The notes under the pieces were generated by a model. It was not told where the DNA came from, did no database searches, and saw nothing but the letters and a program-made list of their open reading frames with translations. From Elysia marginata (Eukaryota > Mollusca > Gastropoda > Plakobranchidae), in assembly GCA_019649035.1 (NCBI GenBank), contig BMAT01002374.1, positions 141,533 to 166,329 on the forward strand: a stretch of DNA of 24,797 nt, read 5' to 3'. Shown piece after piece: positions 1 to 10,300 of this stretch (position 1 is its first letter; the number at the start of each line of letters is the position of its first letter). The translations under genes and the position numbers were made by a program.

Positions 1-174
1 GAGCGTGGACAAATGGCGCTACTACTCCTCTGTTCTATAATCACACTGATGATTATCTACCGTGATCAGTTGCATGTAAAGAGACAAAATCAATAAATTA
101 TAAATCATTGAATTCTTATAGTACTGTTTTTATCCACAACAGTTCACATTTGTCCACATGGACAAACTGCTCAA

Positions 175-194
175 CCCCCCCTCCCCCCACCCCC
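175..194 (-). other. C-tract; potential G-quadruplex on the minus strand
   Basis: Seven, six and five cytosines are separated by single bases. The minus strand therefore carries G5-T-G6-A-G7, enough guanine for a four-run G-quadruplex with single-base loops if the longest run is split. Confidence 0.5.
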
Positions 195-344
195 TCTGTG
201 TCCACATGGGTGTGAACGGCCCCTTGGGTGAATTATCAGCTTAAACTATTTTTAGCACTATATTCTATAATAGTAAGTCCGGTTTGAGGGGAAAGTCCCT
301 GTAATAAATAGGTCACTCTAGAGTTGATAACTGTGTAGGCTACA

Positions 345-381
345 TAGATCTAGATCTGGGCGAGATGGGTAGATCTAGAAT
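345..381. repeat. TAGATC-type short repeats
   Basis: Overlapping tagatc/agatct units (tagatctagatct, then agatctaga after a short spacer) form a cluster that can pair with itself. The same unit recurs at 994-1010 and inside a palindrome at 16629-16640. Confidence 0.55.
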
Positions 382-1398
382 TTAGATGGGATGTAATGAT
401 AATTTAAAGATTTTAGTACTCATGTTTAACGTTCAGTACGGTAGATTTTGAAAATTCTTTTTTTTTTATTTTAAAACTTGAACTCAAAACATACCGTAGG
501 TCAAGGTCTGTTACTTATAGAGACATGATAATTAACAAAGAAATGATGCGCCTGGCTCTCATTCTGTCGGGGAGTTGAGGATTTTGTTGGGAATAAGTTT
601 CCTTAGCTTGTGAAGGAAATAGTAGCATAAAAAGAATTAGCGTATATTGGAATTGACAATGAATTAGAACAGTAACTTTTACCTGTTGATTTCAACTTAC
701 AATTACATGAATCTGAATGACATTTCAAAAATTGCTTTACTTGACCTTCACCTTAATGAAACCAGTAATCAGTTGCTCATTGCAAATTCCATGCCAGTCT
801 CCAATGCCAAAATGCAGCATTCTCGCAAACTGCAGTCCAGTTTGGATATTTCAAACCCCATAGGAACAAAGGTCAACTTCGATTTGCCAAAATATCAAAT
901 TATCATTTGCATTGCAAAAGAGAAAGAAAAATTGTTGGTCGAAATACAATTTCAATTCTGCAGATGTTTGAATGACCTGAGTTTGAAATATATGGATCTA
1001 GATCTAGATGTCATGCAAGTTTCTCAATGGTCTATATGAGAACATTGGCATTTTTCTCATGGGGTAAAAATTTATCTAAAATTTTTGTTGGCATTTGTTG
1101 GAAGTTTGTTAAATGTTCTTTATCACAGAAAGCCATAAAGTTTTTAAAGAATGTCTGAAAATGAAAAAAAATTAAAACTTAAGATGATTGTAGGTGAGTG
1201 CATTTGGGTGGGGGGCTGAATTTGCTCTTCTGGATAAAAAACATTACCTATACTAGTAAACTGACTAAAAATATTGACTTGCCGTTAAGAAAATAGGATT
1301 TTTTCTTTGTTTTCTTGAAAATATGTAATATAAATTTCGCACTACCCATAGGGTCGTCTCTACATGAGTTTTTGAAGAATGCATGAAAATTGTCATAA

Positions 1399-1430
1399 GA
1401 ATGCTACTCATATACATATGAGTAGCATTC
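1399..1430. repeat. Perfect 15-bp inverted repeat with 2-nt centre
   Basis: Arms gaatgctactcatat (1399-1413) and atatgagtagcattc (1416-1430) are exact reverse complements separated by AC. The structure lies about 100 bp upstream of the exon 1 acceptor, so in pre-mRNA it would form a very stable hairpin near the branch-point region. Confidence 0.9.
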
Positions 1431-1528
1431 CAATGAAATTAGTTTTCAATGGACAGTCCGTTGTTGTGCCACATACATTTTTTTCCTGAGGTTTCACAGA
1501 TTTTTAAAAATTTCCTTTCCCTTTTCAG

Positions 1529-1714
1529 ATGGATGCACCAAATGTTACATCCGTTTCTTTAGATGAATTGACCTTTGATTTATCAGGAGATAATGCTGAA
1601 GCGCCAAATAAATATAACAACAATTCGAATAAAGCAATAGGTACCTTTGAAAATCATGGAGTGGGTTTAAGAGGAACCAAACCAGATAAATACATCTTGG
1701 AACAGGAACCATTG
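1529..1714 (+). CDS. ELMOD3: ELMOD3 coding exon 1 (residues 1-62)
   Basis: The exon follows a pyrimidine-rich acceptor (cccttttcag) and ends at a strong donor (gtaagt). It starts with ATG GAT, which has a G at +4, and encodes a low-complexity, Asn- and acid-rich stretch beginning [10 protein letters not shown]. Length is 186 nt, phase 0 at both ends. Because ATG is exactly the first codon after the acceptor, the exon must be preceded by an upstream exon not identified here. I do not recognise homology in this stretch; it is assigned to ELMOD3 by its phase match and splice sites. Confidence 0.7.
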
Positions 1715-4318
1715 GTAAGTTTTTATTTATTTTCTTTTTGTATAAAATTAAAGACCAAATTTTCCTTTTAGACAATATTGTGTTCTTAAAACAATTCATA
1801 GGATTGCCATATATTCTTAGTGACTGAAATAATCTTTTTTTGGCTTTTGTGGAAAGTCAAACCGCAATACAATCTCCTAGCGCTTATGAAAGAATAAAAC
1901 TTGGATGAGGCGTTTGTAGGGCAAAATCACTCTTTTAAGTTGGGTGGTGTCAAACTCAAAGGTTTTTAAAAAAACATATTATATACATATATAACAGTAT
2001 CATAAATTGACTTCCTGGAACTGACAGTGACAGGAATACATCTTTAAAACATGAAGCATTTGGAGAAAGCAAAGAGGAAGGAGGCAAAATCATTGCTAGA
2101 CGTAAAGAGTATCATTTTTGTGAGGATTGCGCTTCTTCACAAGGAGAAAAAGTGAAGAACTGCGGTCAAAACAACAAAAAAGTTATTGTGTGGGTGCCCA
2201 ACAACCTGTAAATTCTCATCAGATTGGCATGCCGAGCATTTCCTCCTTGTATATACTTTGAGCATATAATTACAAGAACGACAAAATTTTATATTATTTT
2301 TATAGATTGCTAATTGAGTGACAAGTCTTCGTTGGTTATCATGAGTGAGTGTATTGTAGCCTGTCATTGAGGATGCTGGAAAAGAAAAAGAAGTTGTCAC
2401 AGTTTGTAATAGTATACTTTCAGAAACACCAGTCAAGGACCAACAAGGAAATTCTATTTTCACACAAGAGGGACAGCTGGCAAGATGGAAGGAACATTTG
2501 GAACAACTTCTGAACCAACCACCACCAGAAAACCCGCCAGATATTCTTCCAGCAGAAATGATCTACCTATGAACCAAGAGCTGCCTTCTAAAGAAGAAAT
2601 AGCCAAGGCAATAAAAGCATTGAAATCAAATAAAGCAGCAGGTCCAGACCTCATTCCACCAGAGGCACTAAAAGCAGATATTCCTATAGTACTTGATATC
2701 TTCCATGATCTATTTGTAAATATAAACAGGAGAAGGTACCGTGTGACTGGAGAGAGGGACATTTAATTCAACTTCTGTAGAAAGGAGACTTGAGCAACTG
2801 CAACAACTATAGAGGTATCACAATACTGTCTATACCTGGGAAAGTCTCTAACAGAATCATCCTTGAAAGAATGAAACATACAACAGATGAAAAATTAAGA
2901 GACAACCAAGCAGGATTCAGAAAAAAATCAGTATTATGTGGACCAGATAGTAACATTGCGTATTTTTTAGAACAGTCAACCAAATGGAACTCTCCTATTA
3001 AATCAACTTCATCGACTATGAAAAAGCCTTTGACAGTTTGGGTAGACAGACTTTGTGGAAACTTATGAGACACTATGGTATCTCAGAAAAATTAGTCAAT
3101 ATTGCTAAATCTACATAGGACAGTTCCTTTTGCAGGATCTTTGATCAGAGTCAGCTATCGGAAAGTTTTCAGATTCAGACTAGGGTACGCCAGGGATTCC
3201 TTCTGTCAGCATTTCTCTTTATTTTGGCTATTGATTGGATTATGAAGGAGTCTACAAGAGGTAAACAAAATGGTATTCAGTGGAACTTATGGCAGCAGTT
3301 GGAGGACTTAAATTTTGCCGATGACCTGGCATTGCTTTTACATACTAAAGGTCAGATGCAAAGCAAGACTGAGGACCTAAACATAATATCAAAGAGTCTT
3401 GGGCTTCGCATTCACAGTGGAAAGTCTAAGGTATTTAGGTTAGGATCAGATACCAAGGAAACAATCATGCTAGGAACAGAGGCATTAGAGGAAAAAGGCT
3501 CATTTACATATGTAGGAAGTATAATTGACCTGAAGGATGGAACAGAAGCAGACATTAAGGCAAGAATTGGAAAGGCAAGATCAACATACAAACGATTTAA
3601 AAGGATTTGGAAAGCTGGAAACCTACCTCAAAAGATAAAGATCAGACTTTACAACTCTGACGTCAAATTAGTTTGCTGTATGGTTGTGAAACTTGGAAGG
3701 CCACACCTGGAGCAATAAAGAAGGTGCAGACCTTTATTAATAGATGTATGAGGGGTATTCTGAGAATGTAATGGCATGACAGGGTAAGAAATGTATAGGT
3801 TTGGAGGCGAACAGGGCAGAAACCAGTAGGAAAGGAAATCAGAGTTGGAAGGTGGTGTTGGATTGGACACGCACTGAGGAAACCACATAACAACATCACA
3901 AGACCGATACTACAGTTGAATCCTCAAGGGTATAGAAGTAGGGGTAGGCCCATAGAGACATGGAAGAGATGTGTAGAGATGGAAATGACAAAGATGGAAA
4001 AAGGATGAGGTCAACTTGGAAAGCTTGCCCATTACTAGAGTGGGTGACATTACTTGTGCGTGACCTATACCCTGCCAAGGGTAAAGGGCATTGATGATGA
4101 AGATGAAATATTCAGATCATGTACTTCAATACCTGTGGGAACATAATATAACTTGAAATTTAAAAAAAATTTAATTGTAAGTATATATTTAGAAATGGAA
4201 ATAAAATTGGTATAGTTTGGATCAAGTAAAATATATTTGAATTATCCAGGTTTGATTTGTATGGACACAACTCTATATACATGTATATATAAATTCAATA
4301 TATTATTATTTTTATTAC

Positions 4319-4357
<39 letters not shown>

Positions 4358-7300
4358 GTATAATCAATTGCCCTTTTTCATCACAGGTTCAAGCCCAGCA
4401 GACTGAGACAGACACAGATCAAATAGAAATCCATAGCAATAAACTTACAGAGGAAAATGATTTTGAAGTGGACATACCACCCTTGTCTCTATTCCCAAGT
4501 TCTAAAGGAACTAACTCAGATGACTCGGATTCAGAATTTGAAGTTCCTGAGAGGGAAGACTCACAGACGCAAAACAGCCAAATTTGCACTGAAGAGGTTT
4601 CACATGCAACTGATCAGAAAAAGAAGTTCAGCCCGGAGGAGCCAGATTCTTTGAAGTTTCAGCCAGAGATTTTGACACCACGAGACAAAACTGCAACAGA
4701 TTTAACCTTGCCACTTGAAACTACAAAACAAACAAACTTTACAGATCCAGTTCTTATTGAAGCACCTGCTGAATTTGCCGATGATGTTGAACCTCAGCTT
4801 GCCAATGATGCCCCTCAAAATGCTTTCTCGGGTGTCTCAATACATATACCACACATATCTGATGAGAAGGAGGAGGACAAGGTATGGTATTAGTCACACC
4901 TTGTAAATTAATCTTCTATTTTGTGGTGCTGCTAGACCATATTAATAATTTTTTTTTAATTTTAAATATAGCGCGACCAGGATAAATCATACACAAGTGA
5001 GAATATTCTTGTATTGAGATGTTAACATTTACCAAAACTGTACCCCAGGCCATTTAAGAGGTTGAGAAAATCACTACTCTTTCTTATCCCTGTCCTGAGC
5101 TGTTAAAATTTGAAGACAATAAATAAAGTTTTACTATGAAGCAAATATGTTATTTAATGGGCTCCAACTCAAAGTTAGTGTGGGCAACCTGTGCCTGATT
5201 CCCCTTGCTTGCCTCACAAATGTTCTGGTTGCCTCTGTAACTTAGTACTCCTTTTGTGCCTCAAGTGATTAGAAGTTTGGAGCAATTGAAACAAATGACA
5301 AAAAAATTGGTTTCTTAGACTCCACTTCTGGCAAAGTGCTATCCTCTAGACATTGTTTAACTCTTTAATTCCGTAAACCCATTCAATCTTTTGACAGAAG
5401 ATTTCGGAAGGGTGTAAAGTAGGAGATGAAGTACCTTACCTAACTATATCATGTGCTACAGTTTCTACAATTTGTTTTGTTTCTGAGTGTTGGAAGGTAC
5501 AAGAAAATACTTACTGTTAATTTCTACATTGGGTTTTTTTTTTACTAGATATTTGATGACTGCAGACTATGTCAGTCTGTCCTGATTTTTTAATGTACTA
5601 TTATTGTGGCTACCCAGGCTTAAAAAATAAGGAGTCATTGAAAAAAAAAAGTAAATTCAACTTATATGTCAGACTTTTCAGTACAATTGCCTGTTAGGTT
5701 CTCAAATACTAGCATTCTACAAATTTCAAGCACTCCTTATAGCCAGGTGTTCATTTTACAGGTGGGTATACTGAGAAAAGGGGATAAATTGCTGTCCCAA
5801 GGCAATTACAACATGAGCCAAGCTTGGAATCAAACCTGCAAGCTTCCAGATGATGAGTTAGCATGCATACCACTGGGCCTCTCAGCTCCAAGAATATCTT
5901 TGCTTACTTTTTTACTGTTTGTTGGCACCTAAGATTGCGAGCAATTTAATCGTTATTGGTTTAGTGTTTGCCCTTCTCATATTCGATATTGATTTTCAAT
6001 GTATTTTGCAGAGTTTGGATCAGCTCAAGGACTCAGAGATTACTATTTCCAATGATCAAACTGATATACAGAAACCAGATATAGTAACAACAGCTGAGGA
6101 TTGGGAAGATGTACAGACTGTTGAACCAGGTTGTATTAGTATAACAGTTTTTAAATGCTTTTGTGACTAACTTTTGTCCTGTAACCACTGTATATCACAA
6201 TTTTACATCTAAAGTGCACTTTTCTGAGCTGAGCGAAGAAAAAAAAGAATTGTATAGGGTCATCATACTATTTTATCAATTTTTTATGACTTTGAAATAG
6301 CAACTGGAAGAAAAAGACAAGAAAACCTGTTTTTACTCTTGTGTTGTTTCTTTCTTCTTTTTTTTTCATTTTAAATTTTGGACATTTAAACTATAATCCT
6401 GATCTAATGACAAAGCGAGTTTCAAATTTCACTTGCATTTTATTAAGTAAGCCTAGCAAGTCTTTTTGCAATGAGGTTCTCTCAATAATTGTGGTAAAAA
6501 TACAACTTTAAAATTTTGATCAGTTTTAAACTGTTGGCATTTTTACATAAAGGGCATGAAATGGACAGGAATTATTTTTTTTTACTGATAATGCTGAAAA
6601 CCATTCATTTCTAGCTTCCAAGGTTTGGGACACTATCATCTTCTTCTTCTTCTTGGTCTCAGCATCGACTTCAAATAGTGACCTTTATCTGGTAAATGAA
6701 GCTGTTGGTCTTTTCCAGTCTTTCAATTGTTCCCCAGAGTTTGGCCTAAGTATTTTATAATTCTGGCAGTCTTGTAGGACAAGTTCTATGGTTTCAGCAG
6801 CTTCTCTACATGGGCAGAGGTCAGTGTGGTCAGTGTTGTAGGCTTTGTCCAGGTTAGCCTTCATTTGTTGTGGCCAGTACAAAGTTGGATTAAGGTTGTC
6901 TGACCCTTCCTATCCATCTGATGTAAGCCATCTTGTCTGTTGTGGTGTGGGTGTCTAGTTTTCCGCCTTCCTTTCATTAGGCTTTTAATTATGTATTTGG
7001 CCTCTTGTTAGGATAGACCATTGCTCAGATGCTCTAGGTCAGATCCCTCTCGGGCTAGTCAGATTGCTATTTCATTCCCATCTAATTTGCCTTGGCCTGG
7101 TACCCATTGGAGTATCAGCGTTTTCTTCTGTTTTTCTAGTTTTTGAAGGGCGTCTTCAAAGTACTCCTGTTCAGCTGCTTTGGGTCTTCTTTTTTTTGCA
7201 GGACAGACTTTGAATCTCTGAGTATCACTTAACTGGTCTGCAGTTACCTCTTTCATCTGCTACAGCGCCTCCTTGGTTGCTTCTAGTTTTGCTTTGTAGT

Positions 7301-10300
7301 TCATGTAGTGCATACCTGTGGGTACTAATTTTTCCATAGTTCTTCCATCTGGCATGAGTATACACACACTGCTGCCTTCATTTTTAGAAGCTTTTGTTGC
7401 CCAGCCATCTGTGCATGCATGTATTCATTAGCTTTTAGGGTACTATTCTGTGAGGTAACTGGAGGTGATGTCTCTGAGTTCGTTAGCTATGTATTGAGAT
7501 TTGATTTCTATGTGGCTAACTATCTTAGGTTTACATCTTTTTTCCCAGGGTGATGAGGGACTATCTGTTTCAATGAGAGTCATAGTTTTCATTTCTCTTA
7601 TAGTCATTTTTGGCCTCAAGGGTTTTGGATTCTTTGGCAAAACTTGTTCTTTTTATTCTGGCCTTGCATGAGGGATTAATCTGTTAGTGCAATTACAATA
7701 AAAATATTTTGTCCCTGTCTGTAAAATTTTTCACCTTAATTACTGTAATTGTTTATCAATACCTGTAGGCCTATCACATCTGGTCATTTTTTATGCAATA
7801 CATGATTTTATTATATGTACATGTTTTAAAAAACACTTGAGTTCTAGTTAGTAACCAAAATTTTGTTTCAATGTTTCTGTCACTCTTTTTGTTGTAGAGT
7901 TCATCGAGGCTGGAGTAAAATCAGGAGGTGAGCCATCTAATCATACCATACCGTACCTAATTTATTTTTACTTTTTAAAAAATTTCTTTTTTTTTTTTAA
8001 ACAGCAATCACAGAGACAAATAGTGTCATTAATTATCACTACTTCAAAATAATTTTTGGGAATATAAATATATGTACATATTTATAACTAAGTTCTATCA
8101 AAATCATACTGCATGCTTAATTTACATACCCAATAGTAAAATCATGAAATTTTTTTTTTAAACCTCTATATCGTTTGAGTTATGATTTTATTTTAAAGCA
8201 TCATAATGAGTTTTGCAATACTTTGAATATATCTTTAATGAAATGGGTTTTTTTTGTATGTTTTGAAGACTTTTTTGTTGTTTTTTTTTTTGTGTTTACA
8301 TTCTCACATTAAAAAAAAAACCTTATTAGTGCCTGATCTTTGAAAGTGAGTACAAAGGATAACTTTCTAGGCAGCAGAATTTCACTGGCTGGTGACATTA
8401 CTTTTCGTTAATGCTGGCTGTGTGAATGGTATCAGTACTCTATCATTCTTCTTCTACTTTTCCAACAGCATTTTTTACAAACTCATGTCATGCATTGTGG
8501 TTTTTTTTCTTGTTCTCTTGCATCATACGTTTACATTTACATTCTTCATATTTATACTCAAACTATTATCATTGTTATAACCAGGAGCTGCATTTGAGTC
8601 TAAACCATTGCTGACATTTACAGAGACATGGAAGAATTTTGAGGCAAAAGATTACTCTTCTGTTAAGGTAATGATTCTGGTCTTCATTTGCTAGATATTG
8701 TATTTTATTGTGAAAAGCTCTTAAAACTTGTCCATCAATGAAGTCATCTTATAATAAAGTAGGCAAAAATTGCTATCTTTGTAAAGTTAGGGAAGGTAGT
8801 TAGCTATTAAATGTTATTGGTTTTTTTTTGGAAAGCATAGAATTGGTGACCCATCCTTAAACACAACAGTTCATCATGATGGAACTAAGGCTTCCATATG
8901 AAAGTAGAATGGAGCAAGTCCATACCTAAAAAAAGGAAAAATACTGGGACTTCACCAAAGAGCTCAAAGAAGCTGGCTACAGGGTTAGATAATGCTAATA
9001 GAGATTGGCATCAGAGGATTTGCGGGTCATCAATAAGATTTTTATATGCAAGGTAACCAGGTTCATTCAAACACAAGTAGTTCAAACTTGTTTCAAGCTA
9101 GAGCCCAGTCAATACTTTATTTGATCTTGTTGTCAATAGCTGGTTTTTTTTTTAATGTAATAGCTCAACACATGAAAATGAGTTAGTCGTACATTTTTAG
9201 TAGTTTCACAGGACAAAAAGTATATATTTAAGATGGTACTGAAATTAAAAAACAACTGAAATTCACTTTGGATATCTCACACAAATAAATTTGCCTTCTG
9301 AAGTTTATTCTAACATCTGTTGCAAAATTCCTTAATTTCCCCTTTCAGATTTCCTAAAGGTACACAGCATGCAAAGTGTTTTCTTTAACTTAAAATGTAT
9401 TATGCCTGTTGTATTGTTTTTTTAACAGCGTTGTGATTTTGTACAAAAATATATTGTATCATTCTTCAAGCCAGAGTTCATTTGAACAGTTTTCTTTTGC
9501 CTTAATCATTTTTAGGGTGATATTAGGCCTCGAGTGGAACGGAAAGGGTTTTCTGCATTTACTCACATGCTGTTTGGTCCACCAAAGCTTCAAGCCGATT
9601 TGGTACCGCAGAGAGATCTTGTATTTTGCATCGCATCAAGTAAGTGCGCACAGTGTTTTATTGCGTCCAAACAAAATTTTTTCTGTGGCTGTTAAAAATT
9701 TACGTTTAAAAAGTTTTTTTTTACAACTTAAAATGTGGACAACAGGTGAAAGAACAAGTATCAAGTCATTCACAAAATAATTTTTTTTTTATTTCATTGC
9801 ATTTCAGCACCTTTTGACAATGATTGTCGGGAGCATATTCAGGTTCTTCAAACTGTGTACAGATGTTTGACTGGTTCCAAGTTTGACTGCCAACGATATG
9901 GAAACCATTGGGAAGAAATTGGCTTTCAAGGTGAATTTTTAAATAAAAATTAAAACCAGTTTTTTTTCTCAGTGACTTAAATTTTTGTTAAATCTTGAAA
10001 CCAAATTTTTAATAAGTAGCTGTGAACTGAAATTATTTTCAATGTCAGCTTGTCAGATAATTATTCCTGTAATTTTGAATTTAGTTCTGCAGGATTTACA
10101 AAGGATATTGAGAGAAACCCTAAATCAGATTAAGTTCCAGCTAAATGTTAAAAATTTTTTTTTTCTATATTGGCGCATGTTTAGTTGCAAAAAAATGACT
10201 TTAAGGCCTTTCAGATATTGCAGCACTTCTTTTACCATTTTGAAGCCTTTGAAAAGTTTTTAATCTAAAACCAATTAGGGCAAATGATTAATTACTGCTA

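Larger units (their letters stand above)
1..1528 (+). other. Region upstream of ELMOD3 exon 1, no gene recognised
   Basis: The stretch is AT-rich. It holds a C-rich tract at 175-194, TAGATC-type repeats at 345-381 and 994-1010, and a perfect inverted repeat at 1399-1430. An open frame at 686-1039 (117 codons) shows no motif I recognise and has no clear splice context. Since the first coding exon follows an acceptor at 1527-1528, part of this region is probably an intron of ELMOD3, and the promoter may be here or beyond the window. Confidence 0.5.

Noticed and set aside
686-1039. 117-codon open frame on the + strand upstream of ELMOD3
   Set aside because: No recognisable motif or homology, no convincing start or splice context, and composition like the surrounding DNA. 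Left as non-coding.
2137-3899. Minus-strand frames across the intron 1 LINE
   Set aside because: They mirror the sense-strand reverse transcriptase and show no motifs of their own.
4237-4386. Upstream extension of the exon 2 frame from an ATG at 4237
   Set aside because: It runs through the (ATT)n repeat as poly-Tyr and a splice acceptor lies exactly at 4385-4386 in the right phase; it is intron.
5666-5932. 88-codon + strand frame in intron 2
   Set aside because: It overlaps the minus-strand SINE remnant; the reading is an artefact of the repeat.
8392-8614. Two hydrophobic overlapping frames before exon 5
   Set aside because: T-rich intron produces Phe/Leu/Ser runs; the spliced frame of exon 5 is different and conserved.
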